Shown here: in pieces, positions 1-7,154 of the stretch | Layout of the letters: each line of letters opens with the position of its first letter | Numbering within the stretch: the stretch's first letter is position 1 | Origin: an uncultured Lachnospiraceae bacterium | Lineage (GTDB): Bacteria; Bacillota; Clostridia; Lachnospirales; Lachnospiraceae | NCBI GenBank assembly: GCA_910577105.1 | Contig: CAJTMB010000047.1 | Coordinates: 1-13,312, forward strand | Direction of reading: 5' to 3' | DNA length: 13,312 nucleotides | The notes under the pieces: model-generated | What the model saw: only the letters and a program-made list of their open reading frames with translations | Told to the model about the DNA's origin: nothing | Databases searched by the model: none | Translations under genes and position numbers: made by a program

Positions 1-55
1 TGGTTGCCCACAACAGATTTTGAGTCTGCCTCGTCTGCCATTCCGACACGCCGGC
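1..55 (-). tRNA. tRNA-Leu (anticodon CAA), partial, 3' part beyond the window edge
   Basis: Read on the minus strand, the 5' end begins at 55 with the acceptor arm GCCGGCG and UG at positions 8-9. The D arm closes with UCG/CGA and has a GG-containing loop. The anticodon stem GCAGA/UCUGU encloses the loop CUCAAAA, so the anticodon is CAA (plus-strand bases 20-22), which reads the leucine codon UUG. The start of a long variable arm follows (GUGGGC...), as expected of a class II tRNA (Leu, Ser). About 30 nt of the 3' side (rest of the variable arm, T arm, acceptor 3' strand) lie outside the window. The loop sequence and the D-arm style favour Leu over Ser. Confidence 0.9.
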
Positions 56-84
56 AATTATGACTGTTTTAACAGCCGTGTATT

Positions 85-113
85 ATGTTATCATATCAGA
101 CCGCCTTTGACAA
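85..113 (-). promoter_or_regulatory. Probable sigma-A promoter of the tRNA-Leu gene
   Basis: On the minus strand a -35-like TTGTCA (108-113) is followed, after 17 nt, by a -10-like TAACAT (85-90). Transcription would start near 78, about 20 nt ahead of the mature tRNA 5' end, a usual leader length for a processed tRNA. The -35 matches consensus at 5 of 6 positions and the -10 at 4 of 6. Confidence 0.5.
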
Positions 114-230
114 GTATTTTTTCATAAAAGATTAGGAATTTTATTGATTCCATGCCAATAGATAAACCATATGACGGACTTTCAGCCTCTGGAACTTCCT
201 GAACTCAATGAAATATATGTAAACATAAAT

Positions 231-272
231 AAAGGTGTAGAGCCTTTTCATTTTTTAAGCTCATACACCTTT
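231..272 (-). terminator. Intrinsic terminator after lysA, possibly bidirectional
   Basis: The arms AAAGGTGTA+GAGC (231-243) and GCTC+A+TACACCTTT (259-272) pair over 13 bp with one bulged base and a 15-nt A/T-rich loop. On the minus strand the hairpin lies 18 nt after the lysA stop and runs into TTTATTTAT. On the plus strand it runs into a clean T tract. It would end the operon that finishes with lysA and insulate the tRNA gene. Confidence 0.75.
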
Positions 273-290
273 TTTACGCACGGATATATT

Positions 291-1559
291 TTACAATTTC
301 ATTTTTTCATAAACCGGAAAGCAGTCAAAGGTAGCAAAATAATCTTTTGGCGTTTCCGCCCTTCTGATAAGCTGCACACCGCCGTCCTCTTTCAAGAGCA
401 GTTCCGCGGATTTTAACTTCCCGTTGTAATTATAGCCCATCGAAAATCCGTGTGCGCCGGTGTCATGAACCACCAGATAATCTCCCTTTTCAATCCGGGG
501 CAACATCCTGTCAATGGCAAACTTGTCGTTGTTTTCACACAAAGCACCTGCTATATCATACTTGTAATCACAAGGGGCGTCTTCTTTGCCCAGCACCGTG
601 ATATGGTGGTAAGCCCCATACATGGCAGGACGCATCAGGTTTACCGCACAGGCATCCACACCGATGTACTCCTTGTAAGTATGCTTTTCATGAATGGCGC
701 GGGTCACCAGATGGCCGTAAGGCGCCATCATAAAACGTCCCAGTTCCGTATAAATTGCCACATCCCCCATACCGGCGGGAACAAGGATTTCCTCATAGAC
801 CTTTCTCACTCCCTCGCCAATCTCCCTGATATCATTGGGGGCATCCTCCGGCTTGTACGGAATACCGATGCCGCCGGATAAATTGATAAAGCTGATATGG
901 GCGCCTGTTTCCTTCTGAAGCTTTACCGCAAGTTCAAACAAAGATTTTGCCAGCACAGGATAATACTCGTTTGTTACGGTATTGCTGGCTAAAAATGCAT
1001 GTATGCCGAAATTCTCCGCACCTTTTTCCTTGAGAACCTTAAAGCCCTCAAAAATCTGCTCCGTGGTAAAACCGTATTTTGCATCCCCGGGATTATCCAT
1101 AATGCTGTTTGCAATGGAAAAATATCCCCCCGGATTGTAACGGCAGCTTATCGTCTTAGGAATGTATCCCAGCGTCTTTTCCAAAAAGTCTATATGGGTG
1201 AAATCATCCAGATTGATGATGGCTCCCAGCTTTGCCGCATAGGCAAATTCTTCTGCCGGTGTGTCATTGGAAGAAAACATGATGTCCTCCCCCCTAATGT
1301 CCAACGCGTCACTTAACATCAGTTCCGTCAGGGAAGAACAGTCACAGCCACAGCCGTATTCCCTCAAAATCTGTATCAGAAAAGGATTGGGAGTAGCTTT
1401 CACAGCGAAGTATTCTTTGTAGCCTTTATTCCATGCAAAAGCTTCTTTCAATGCTTTTGCATTTTCCCGGATTCCTTTTTCATCGTAAATATGGAAAGGC
1501 GTCGGATAGGTCTTAATAATCTCCTCTATCATTTCCTTTGTAACAAATGGTTTTTTCAT
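291..1559 (-). CDS. lysA: Diaminopimelate decarboxylase (PLP fold type III)
   Basis: This enzyme decarboxylates meso-2,6-diaminopimelate to L-lysine, the last step of lysine synthesis, in the cytoplasm with pyridoxal phosphate. The 422-residue product has the two-domain layout of the family: an alanine-racemase-like TIM barrel followed by a C-terminal beta domain. Visible signatures are YFAVKATPNP with the PLP-binding lysine K54, the Gly-rich phosphate loop INLSGGIG (about 226-233), ELGRF (272-276), RPAMYGAYH (310-318), the active-site CEN segment (C341-E342) and HDTGAHG...Y (365-378). The length fits LysA. An ATG two codons upstream at 1565 sits directly against the GAGGG ribosome binding site. 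The ATG at 1559 has a 6-nt spacing and is preferred. It is the last gene of the run, 13 nt after ung. A related decarboxylase with a different substrate (carboxynorspermidine, arginine) is possible but less likely given the motif set. Confidence 0.9.
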   Translation of the reverse strand: MKKPFVTKEMIEEIIKTYPTPFHIYDEKGIRENAKALKEAFAWNKGYKEYFAVKATPNPFLIQILREYGCGCDCSSLTELMLSDALDIRGEDIMFSSNDTPAEEFAYAAKLGAIINLDDFTHIDFLEKTLGYIPKTISCRYNPGGYFSIANSIMDNPGDAKYGFTTEQIFEGFKVLKEKGAENFGIHAFLASNTVTNEYYPVLAKSLFELAVKLQKETGAHISFINLSGGIGIPYKPEDAPNDIREIGEGVRKVYEEILVPAGMGDVAIYTELGRFMMAPYGHLVTRAIHEKHTYKEYIGVDACAVNLMRPAMYGAYHHITVLGKEDAPCDYKYDIAGALCENNDKFAIDRMLPRIEKGDYLVVHDTGAHGFSMGYNYNGKLKSAELLLKEDGGVQLIRRAETPKDYFATFDCFPVYEKMKL

Positions 1560-1565
1560 TTTCAT

Positions 1566-1570
1566 CCCTC
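1566..1570 (-). promoter_or_regulatory. Ribosome binding site that decides the lysA start
   Basis: The minus strand reads GAGGG-ATGAAA-ATG. The first ATG (1565) has no spacing from the purine tract and the second (1559) has 6 nt. Initiation should therefore use the second ATG, which removes two residues from the longest reading frame. Confidence 0.6.
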
Positions 1571-1572
1571 TT

Positions 1573-2247
1573 CTATCTGTTTTCTATCTGCCAGTCTATC
1601 GGCTCAAGTCCGTTCTTTACCAGAAAATCATTTGTTTTGCTGAATGGCTTGCTTCCGAAAAATCCCCTGTATGCTGATAACGGACTGGGATGGGGAGCCT
1701 CCAGAATCAAATGGTTTTTGTTGGTAAGCATCGATTTTTTCATCTGTGCCGGTTTTCCCCACAGAATAAACACCATCGGCCTGTCCTCTTTATTCAGAAC
1801 TTCTATGGCGGCGTCCGTAAATTTCTCCCAACCCATGTTCCTGTGTGAAAATGCCGCATGTGCCTGCACGGTAAGGACCGTATTGAGCAAAAGCACTCCC
1901 TGCTTCGCCCACTTTACCAGATAACCGTTGTTGGGAATATAGCATCCAAGGTCGTCATGCAGCTCCTGATAAATATTGACCAGGGAAGGGGGAATGTCCA
2001 CATTTGGCTTCACGGAAAAGCATAATCCGTGCGCCTGCCCCTCATTGTGGTATGGGTCCTGCCCAAAAATCACCACCTTTACCTCCTTCAGGGGTGTCAG
2101 ATGGAAAGCATTGAAAATATCATCCGCCGGGGGAAATATCTGCTTCGTATCATATTCTTTTTTCACAAACCGGAATAACTCGGCATAGTACGGCTTTTTA
2201 AACTCCGGCGAAAGTTCCGTAAGCCAATCACCAGTAAGCATACCCAT
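1573..2247 (-). CDS. ung: Uracil-DNA glycosylase, family 1
   Basis: Ung removes uracil from DNA by cleaving the N-glycosidic bond, which starts base excision repair after cytosine deamination or dUTP incorporation. The 224-residue length is typical. All family-1 motifs are present: the water-activating loop GQDPYH (62-67, catalytic D64), the uracil-sensing LLNTVLTV (120-127, N122) and the minor-groove leucine loop HPSPLS (186-191, H186). The W/F-rich C-terminus (FFGSKPF) is also typical. The ATG at 2247 has a good GAGGAG site 7 nt upstream; a second ATG two codons in lacks that spacing. It lies 12 nt after hisF and 13 nt before lysA, so it is most likely co-transcribed with biosynthetic genes that have no obvious functional link to repair. 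Confidence 0.96.
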   Translation of the reverse strand: MGMLTGDWLTELSPEFKKPYYAELFRFVKKEYDTKQIFPPADDIFNAFHLTPLKEVKVVIFGQDPYHNEGQAHGLCFSVKPNVDIPPSLVNIYQELHDDLGCYIPNNGYLVKWAKQGVLLLNTVLTVQAHAAFSHRNMGWEKFTDAAIEVLNKEDRPMVFILWGKPAQMKKSMLTNKNHLILEAPHPSPLSAYRGFFGSKPFSKTNDFLVKNGLEPIDWQIENR

Positions 2248-2259
2248 AGTTTTTCTCCT

Positions 2260-3018
2260 CTACGTTCTCACAGGAATCCCTTTTTTTAGCAGGTATTCCT
2301 TTACTTCTTTTATCTCCAGTTCCTTATAGTGAAACAGCGAAGCCGCCAGTGCCGCCTCCGCACCGCCTTCGCTGAGCGCCTCATAAAAATGTTCCACGTT
2401 CCCTGCTCCGCCTGATGCAATTACCGGAATCTTCACTGCGCTTGATATTGCTTTCGTCAACTCAATATCATACCCTGCTTTGGTTCCGTCACAATCCATG
2501 CTGGTAAGTAAAATCTCACCTGCTCCAAGGCTTTCCGCTTTGACTGCCCATTCTACGGCATCAATACCCATGTCCACCCTGCCGCCGTTTTTAAATATAT
2601 GAAAACTGCCGTCCGGCCGCCGTTTTGCATCTATCGCTACCACAACACACTGGCTGCCAAACTTATCAGCTGCCCTTGCTATCAGCTCGGGCTCCATGAT
2701 GGCAGCCGAATTTACGGCAACCTTGTCTGCCCCCTCCCGTAAAAGCATCTTAAAATCTTCCACGGTCCTGATGCCGCCGCCTACCGTAAACGGGATAAAC
2801 ACCTTTGCGGCAACACGTCTTACCATATCCACCGCTATGGCACGGTTATCACTGGAAGCGGTAATATCCAGAAACACGACCTCATCGGCGCCTGCTTTGT
2901 CATAAGCCGCAGCCACTTCCACGGGGTCTCCTGCATCACGCAGATTCACAAAACTGATTCCCTTTACCACCCTTCCGTTCATTACATCCAGGCACGGGAT
3001 AATTCTTTTTGTATGCAT
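2260..3018 (-). CDS. hisF: Imidazole glycerol phosphate synthase, cyclase subunit HisF
   Basis: HisF takes ammonia from HisH and converts PRFAR to imidazole glycerol phosphate and AICAR, the fifth step of histidine synthesis, which also feeds AICAR back to purine synthesis. The 252-residue product is the standard (beta/alpha)8 barrel length. Catalytic D11 (in PCLDV) and D130 (in VAIDAKR) fall at the canonical numbers. The phosphate-binding stretches VGGGIR (79-84) and IASGGAGN in the second half are intact. The ATG at 3018 shares its A with the TGA of hisH (TGATG), and GGAGGGGG lies about 9 nt upstream, so translation is probably coupled with hisH. The open frame continues to 3279, but that extension is antisense-like hisH sequence in another frame and is not HisF. 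Confidence 0.97.
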   Translation of the reverse strand: MHTKRIIPCLDVMNGRVVKGISFVNLRDAGDPVEVAAAYDKAGADEVVFLDITASSDNRAIAVDMVRRVAAKVFIPFTVGGGIRTVEDFKMLLREGADKVAVNSAAIMEPELIARAADKFGSQCVVVAIDAKRRPDGSFHIFKNGGRVDMGIDAVEWAVKAESLGAGEILLTSMDCDGTKAGYDIELTKAISSAVKIPVIASGGAGNVEHFYEALSEGGAEAALAASLFHYKELEIKEVKEYLLKKGIPVRT

Positions 3019-3635
3019 CAGTCTTTCCCCCTCCCTATATTCACAAAGTTCTGCAGGATATGCAATCCCGTATCGGAACTCTTCTCGGGATGGAACTGAC
3101 AGGCAAATACATTGCCGCTTTCCACGGAAGCATGAATGCAGGTTCCGTACTCTGCCGCCGCGGTAACTATTTTGGATTCTTTGGCTTCCAGATAATAGGA
3201 ATGGACAAAATAGACAAATGCGCCCTCCTCTATTCCTGCAAACAATCTGCCGGGATTGGGGTAAGAAAGGGAATTCCACCCGATATGCGGCACCTTAATT
3301 CCTTTTTCGGGAATCCTAAGCACTTTTCCCTGTAAAATACCAAGCCCTTCCACTCCGGGACTCTCTTCGCTGCTTTCAAACAAGAGCTGCAGTCCCAGAC
3401 AGATTCCCAGAAAAGGCGTCTTTCTTTCCACAACCTCCCTGATAACGGAAACAAGTTCATACCGTTGCAGTTTCTGCATGGCATCCCCAAAGGAACCGAC
3501 ACCGGGCAGTATAACCTTTTGGGCGCTCAGTATCATGTCTGCATCCCTCGTAAGCTGCACATCCTCTCCCAGATACTGCAACGCTTTCTCAACACTCTTG
3601 ATATTGCCTGCATCATAATCTATGATTGCTATCAT
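3018..3635 (-). CDS. hisH: Imidazole glycerol phosphate synthase, glutaminase subunit HisH
   Basis: HisH is the class I glutamine amidotransferase that hydrolyses glutamine and channels ammonia into the HisF barrel. The 205-residue protein has the oxyanion-loop PGVGSFGDAM (44-53), the nucleophile C79 in GICLGLQ and the partners H182 and E184 in CQFHPEKS, so the catalytic triad is complete. The N-terminus IAIIDYDAGNIKS is typical. The start at 3635 has AAGGAG 8 nt upstream, lying across the end of the preceding 509-residue gene, 14 nt away. The stop overlaps the hisF start by one base. No other his gene (hisA, hisI, hisE, hisG, hisD, hisB) lies in the window, so the rest of the pathway must be encoded elsewhere. 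Confidence 0.97.
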   Translation of the reverse strand: MIAIIDYDAGNIKSVEKALQYLGEDVQLTRDADMILSAQKVILPGVGSFGDAMQKLQRYELVSVIREVVERKTPFLGICLGLQLLFESSEESPGVEGLGILQGKVLRIPEKGIKVPHIGWNSLSYPNPGRLFAGIEEGAFVYFVHSYYLEAKESKIVTAAAEYGTCIHASVESGNVFACQFHPEKSSDTGLHILQNFVNIGRGKD

Positions 3636-3649
3636 GTATCTTTCTCCTT

Positions 3650-5179
3650 CTATTCGGCAAAATCAGGTGTTTCTAATTCCTCTTCCGCCGGCAGAATATC
3701 CTCGTTTTCTTCTTCCGGCATGGCAGGAATATCCCCGCCGCCGACAGAAAGCGATTCTCCGTTTGTCAATGCCGTCAGATACCTCGTATATTCCACATTG
3801 CTGTCGGTAAATGCAATAGCCCTTGCCTCTGCCTCCGTCAACCCGTAACGGCTTTCCAGTATCTCCAATATTTTGTCATAGATGGCGGCAACTTCGGCAG
3901 CAGCACCATAAGTCTGTGCCTGGGCATAAATGTCATCATACCCTTCTATAACCCGCATCAAAGAATCCAGAGCTTCCAACTCTTTGTCATCCGCCAGATA
4001 TTTTTCATACACGGAAATTCTTCTCTGCATTTTCAATACGATTTCCGCATGTTCAAACATATTTTTTTCTTCCTCGGAAAGCTTCATTCCATACATCTTT
4101 TCATAGTAGGAAGCATAATCCATCCTGTCATATGCATCTTTTGCGCTTCGGCGTTGTATTTCCCCTGACAGGAAAGTGCCGGCAAAGAAAATAACGGCAA
4201 AAATGGTAGCGGCAAACAATACCACAACAACAATGCTTTTCTTTGCTATCTTCCTTTGCGGCTTTTCTTCTATTGCAGCAACCTTTTCTTTAGGCTCCTT
4301 TACCTTCTTGGGTTTCTTTTCCTTTTTAGGCTTCTTTTCTTTCTTTGACGGCTTTCCGCCCTCTTCCTCTTCGTCAGCCTCTGACGCGCCTTTTCCTTTC
4401 TTTCCGCCGGGAAGCTTTCCTTTTTTCAGTTTTTTCTTCTTTTGGGCAGCTTCCTTGTCCTCTTTGTCGAGTTCCTGCAAAATAGCCTGGTTCTCGTTAT
4501 TTTCTTCTTCCTCTTCCTCCGTCAAAAGTGTCATCAGTTTTGAGAAGAAGCCATTCTTTTTACCCTCTTTTCCTTCGGAAACTTCCTTTTCCCCTTTTTC
4601 TTTCTTAGGCTTTTCCTTTTTCCGCTTCCTTTTTTCCTTTTTACTTTCTGTATTGTCAGGACTGTCTGTATTTTTCGGTTCCACCGCAGGCGCTGCCGGT
4701 GCTTCCGCCAGCAAATCCTCAATGTCCTTGCTTTCCGGCTCCTCAAATATTGCTTCATCAACCGGTTCATTATTATCCGACTTTTGCAGCAGTTCACTGA
4801 TTTCGTTCAACTCTTCATCTTCGTTCAGACTTCCCAGCAAAGACAGCAAATCCTCATTATCCGCATCGGATTCTTCTGCCGGTTCAGAAGCCTGCTGAGT
4901 ATCCGGCTCGGGAAAACTTTCCTCCTCTTTTGCCGTTGCACTTTCCAAAACTGCATTATCCAGTACAGGGCTCTCCGGAACAATACTTTCTGCCAAAGGT
5001 TCCGGCACCGCCTCATCCAGCATCTCCAATTCTTCCTCGAGGCTTCCCCCACTTGCCACTCTTTCCGCCGCGGCAAACATTGCCTCTATTTCGTCTGAAG
5101 ACATAAAGGAGTCTTCCTTATCCTTATCATCACTCATTGATTTTAATAAATTATCCAGATATTCTTCATTTGAACCCAT
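3650..5179 (-). CDS. Uncharacterised single-pass membrane protein with charged disordered blocks
   Basis: I do not recognise a characterised family. The 509-residue product starts with about 175 acidic, probably disordered residues holding short E/D-I/L-x-x-LL helices. Alternating basic and acidic blocks follow: Lys-rich 179-207, a Glu run at 221-226, Lys-rich 246-263, acidic 267-273, and Lys/Pro/Glu-rich 278-300. A single hydrophobic helix spans about 315-337 (SIVVVVLF...), followed by a folded, helical C-terminal part (about 341-475) and an acidic tail. With the Lys-rich flank before the helix, the N-terminus should be cytoplasmic and the C-terminal part outside. The ATG at 5179 has GAGGG 7 nt upstream. 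The gene ends 14 nt before hisH and may share its transcript. It could be an envelope-associated scaffold, but this is not shown. Confidence 0.75.
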   Translation of the reverse strand: MGSNEEYLDNLLKSMSDDKDKEDSFMSSDEIEAMFAAAERVASGGSLEEELEMLDEAVPEPLAESIVPESPVLDNAVLESATAKEEESFPEPDTQQASEPAEESDADNEDLLSLLGSLNEDEELNEISELLQKSDNNEPVDEAIFEEPESKDIEDLLAEAPAAPAVEPKNTDSPDNTESKKEKRKRKKEKPKKEKGEKEVSEGKEGKKNGFFSKLMTLLTEEEEEENNENQAILQELDKEDKEAAQKKKKLKKGKLPGGKKGKGASEADEEEEGGKPSKKEKKPKKEKKPKKVKEPKEKVAAIEEKPQRKIAKKSIVVVVLFAATIFAVIFFAGTFLSGEIQRRSAKDAYDRMDYASYYEKMYGMKLSEEEKNMFEHAEIVLKMQRRISVYEKYLADDKELEALDSLMRVIEGYDDIYAQAQTYGAAAEVAAIYDKILEILESRYGLTEAEARAIAFTDSNVEYTRYLTALTNGESLSVGGGDIPAMPEEENEDILPAEEELETPDFAE

Positions 5180-5247
5180 GTAACAACCCTCATTTTCAGT
5201 TATTTTAACTTATCATTTTCTGAAACATAGATAGTTTATCATATTTT

Positions 5248-6033
5248 TCAGAATCCTGCCATAAAATCTACAGCATTTTGTGAAATTCCTAATCCTCTGT
5301 TTCCGATTTCTTCCGGAAACTGATATAAATTCTGATGAATCCGAACCATTCCTGCCTTCCGGTTAAGCTCCATTATCTTTTCAAAGCGAAAACGAAGCAC
5401 ACCGGCAAACATCATCCCTGCCCCCAATTCCAAAATGCACAGCTTTTTATTCACTGTTTTCTGCAGCCATCCTGTATAAGCATCCCATCTTTCCCGATAT
5501 CCTTCCTCCAGATAATGCTCCGCATACAAGCTGTTATATTCCATGGGCGCGTTACAAAAACCGCACACCGGTCCGCTGATTTCTTTCCATTCTTTTTCTC
5601 CCTTACAGCACTGCTCCACTTCTTCCAGAAGCATAGTATGAATCGGTTCCACACTGTGCGGACACCCGTTACGGCACTGCATTTTGTGGTAAGAACCGCA
5701 TGGTTCCACAATTCTGTCTTCCTTCAGCGGGGCATCGGATAGAAAACCGTTTGTACTGACTGAAATAACATAATAGTTTTTATCTTTAAGCATCCCTGCC
5801 AGATTATGGTATGCCCTTAAAAGCTTTTTATCCTGTTTCAGAAAGATATGATTTACATAGGGCATTACCCACTGTGCATTTGCATCAGCTATCTTCCCAC
5901 ATGCCTCCCTATATGCCGCCTGGCTGCTTAAACAGGATGCTTCTTCAAAATCTTCGCCGATTCCGACCAGAACCATATCCGCTTCTTCCAGCATCTTTTT
6001 CATTGCTGTTATTTTATCCTCTTCCTTCCCCAC
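5248..6033 (-). CDS. Divergent sirtuin (Sir2)-fold protein, catalytic residues altered
   Basis: This is a 261-residue protein with the layout of Sir2 NAD-dependent deacylases or SirTM-type ADP-ribosyltransferases. It has a Rossmann start (ADMVLVGIGEDF, 18-29), ISVSTNG (90-96, where sirtuins have TQN-x-D), a four-cysteine zinc site (C120, C124, C157, C160), and a C-terminal segment LELGAGMMFAGVLRFRFE (about 201-218) followed by an N-x-x-A-x-x-x-R-I-H stretch, typical of the NAD-binding end of the family. Two key features are missing: GAG-x-S reads GIGED, and the catalytic His of the usual E-x-HG-S reads C112 (EPCGS). It may be a pseudoenzyme or act by altered chemistry. The GTG at 6033 is chosen because GGGAGG lies 5 nt upstream; a TTG at 6078 has no such site. 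Neighbours give no substrate clue: cheV lies behind a terminator and the 509-residue gene is 68 nt on. Sir2 fold likely, activity uncertain. Confidence 0.7.
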   Translation of the reverse strand: MGKEEDKITAMKKMLEEADMVLVGIGEDFEEASCLSSQAAYREACGKIADANAQWVMPYVNHIFLKQDKKLLRAYHNLAGMLKDKNYYVISVSTNGFLSDAPLKEDRIVEPCGSYHKMQCRNGCPHSVEPIHTMLLEEVEQCCKGEKEWKEISGPVCGFCNAPMEYNSLYAEHYLEEGYRERWDAYTGWLQKTVNKKLCILELGAGMMFAGVLRFRFEKIMELNRKAGMVRIHQNLYQFPEEIGNRGLGISQNAVDFMAGF

Positions 6034-6038
6034 ACTGA

Positions 6039-6045
6039 CCTCCCG
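6039..6045 (-). promoter_or_regulatory. Ribosome binding site selecting a GTG start for the sirtuin-like gene
   Basis: The minus strand reads CGGGAGG-TCAGT-GTG. It is the only strong purine-rich site near the 5' end of this frame, and its 5-nt spacing points to GTG at 6033. The TTG at 6078 would add 15 residues (rich in W, Y, R and E) that do not match a Sir2 start, and the ATG at 6003 is 14 nt from the nearest AGAGG. Confidence 0.6.
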
Positions 6046-6085
6046 TTCTACTCTTTTCCAATACAAAAAATTCTGCAAAGATAGA

Positions 6086-6109
6086 AAAGCCGGGAAATCT
6101 CCCGGCTTT
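6086..6109 (-). terminator. Strong intrinsic terminator after cheV
   Basis: The perfect 10-bp inverted repeat AAAGCCGGGA/TCCCGGCTTT has a 4-nt loop. On the minus strand it continues into TTTTCTATCTTT. It begins about 18 nt after the cheV stop. It separates cheV from the sirtuin-like gene, whose start is about 50 nt further on, so that gene needs its own promoter or depends on read-through. I found no convincing -35/-10 pair in the 52 nt between. Confidence 0.9.
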
Positions 6110-6127
6110 CAATCCTTCATAATCCAT

Positions 6128-7024
6128 TTACTTATCCAGCAGTAAACCGTCCAAAACTCTAACTAATTCTCCTATTTCGGGCTTGGAAAGCTGCGCATCT
6201 GCCCCGAGCGCTTCTCCCTTGAGACGCATTTCATCATTAACCAGGGACGAGAAAATCACTACCGGCATATTTGCGGTTTCATCATCGGATTTTATCAGCT
6301 TTGTCAGACGATGTCCGTCCATCATAGGCATTTCTATATCCGTAATAACACACTTTACATGTTCGTCCAAAGTTCCCTGCTTTTTAAAGTCGGTAATAAT
6401 ATCATAGGCTTCCTGTCCGTTCGCCGTGTGAATCAAATTCACATATCCGGACTTATGTAAAGCGTCAACAATCAGACGGTTCAAAAGGACGGAATCCTCC
6501 GCAATCAGAATGGGAACATCACATCTTTCCTTTCTCTCTCCCAATGCTTCTAACTGAGTGGTACGGAGTCCGGTTTCGGGACTGATGTCTGAAATAATCT
6601 TTTCAAAATCAAGAATAATAATCAATTTCCCATTGACCCTGATAATTCCTAACGCGGTACTGTCTGCTGAAACAGTGGAGTCCGGCTTTATGATATCTGC
6701 CCAGGATAACCGGTGAATTCCCACTACGTTATCCACATGAAAAGCAATATCCAATTTATTGAAATTGGTTACCACAAACAGCCCTCCCGGTTCCGAAAGG
6801 CCTTTCTGCAGACAATTCTTCAGGTCGATAGCCGTAATCATTCTGTCACGCGGCATAAAAATCCCTTCAACACTGGGATGTGAGTTAGGTACAGGCGTCA
6901 CAGGCTGGTAATTTATAATTTCCTTAATTTTGGCTACATTGATGCCATAAGAATTATCTCCCAGGGTAAACTCCAAAACCTCCAGCTCATTGGTTCCGTT
7001 TTCCAATAAAATCTTTGAATCCAT
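6128..7024 (-). CDS. cheV: Chemotaxis coupling protein CheV (CheW domain plus receiver)
   Basis: CheV couples chemoreceptors to the CheA kinase and contributes to adaptation through its phosphorylatable receiver. The 298-residue product has an N-terminal CheW-like domain (about 10-150; ILLENGTNELEVLEF, GINVAKIKEII) and a C-terminal receiver (about 170-298). The receiver has the acidic pair E176-D177, phospho-acceptor D229 in ITDIEMPMMDG, the switch serine in FSS (259-260) and K281 in LSKPE. It acts in the cytoplasm at receptor arrays. The ATG at 7024 is preceded by GAGGTGG 4 nt away and gives the family's usual MDxxILLE start. The frame remains open to 7132, but that extension crosses the promoter and is rejected. 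No other chemotaxis or flagellar gene is in the window, so it is a stand-alone unit between its own promoter and terminator and implies a motile host. Confidence 0.95.
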   Translation of the reverse strand: MDSKILLENGTNELEVLEFTLGDNSYGINVAKIKEIINYQPVTPVPNSHPSVEGIFMPRDRMITAIDLKNCLQKGLSEPGGLFVVTNFNKLDIAFHVDNVVGIHRLSWADIIKPDSTVSADSTALGIIRVNGKLIIILDFEKIISDISPETGLRTTQLEALGERKERCDVPILIAEDSVLLNRLIVDALHKSGYVNLIHTANGQEAYDIITDFKKQGTLDEHVKCVITDIEMPMMDGHRLTKLIKSDDETANMPVVIFSSLVNDEMRLKGEALGADAQLSKPEIGELVRVLDGLLLDK

Positions 7025-7078
7025 CCTTCCACCTCGCATAAAATTATCCGTCTTATGGTAAAAACTACTTATAATGGC

Positions 7079-7084
7079 ATTATA
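7079..7084 (-). promoter_or_regulatory. Probable extended -10 promoter element of cheV
   Basis: On the minus strand TGG-TATAAT is a full extended -10 (TGnTATAAT) about 55 nt before the cheV ATG. There is no good -35 at 16-18 nt upstream (GTTCAA at best). An extended -10 can work with a weak -35. I see no sigma-D-type (motility) pattern here. Confidence 0.5.
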
Positions 7085-7125
7085 CCACAGGAATGGAAAG
7101 TTGAACACTAAATAATTATATTTTT

Positions 7126-7154
7126 TTGACAATTTATCGGGATTCTTCTATAAT
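7126..7154 (+). promoter_or_regulatory. Consensus sigma-A promoter of the HAD phosphatase gene
   Basis: TTGACA (7126-7131), a 17-nt spacer and TATAAT (7149-7154) form a perfect consensus promoter. Transcription should start near 7161, leaving a short leader of about 36 nt with the ribosome binding site AAAGGAG at 7183-7189. The promoter faces away from cheV, so 7025-7196 is a divergent promoter region. Confidence 0.92.

Noticed and set aside
114..230. Intergenic stretch between the tRNA promoter and the lysA terminator examined for a small RNA or small gene
   Set aside because: A/T-rich sequence without a hairpin, promoter pair or supported reading frame.
171..416. Plus-strand open frame of 81 codons left of and into lysA
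   Set aside because: It crosses the lysA terminator hairpin and the 3' end of lysA on the other strand, with no ribosome binding site or family resemblance.
3019..3279. 87-codon N-terminal extension of hisF
   Set aside because: It overlaps hisH in another frame. The HisF family start with D11 in place begins at 3018, with a ribosome binding site and TGATG coupling.
4176..4898. Plus-strand open frame of 240 codons, very rich in Phe and Ser
   Set aside because: It is the antisense of the Lys/Glu-rich part of the 509-residue gene; AAG/GAA codons read backwards give CTT/TTC, which keeps the frame open and explains the Phe/Ser/Leu bias. No start signal or family features.
5180..5247. Promoter search between the sirtuin-like gene and the 509-residue gene
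   Set aside because: A TAAAAT hexamer is present but has no -35 at a suitable distance. Whether the 509-residue gene starts its own transcript remains open.
6034..6078. TTG start 15 codons upstream for the sirtuin-like gene
   Set aside because: No ribosome binding site precedes it; GTG at 6033 has GGGAGG at 5 nt.
7025..7132. 36-codon extension of cheV
   Set aside because: It runs through the divergent promoter region and its -10 element; the family N-terminus and the GAGGTGG site place the start at 7024.
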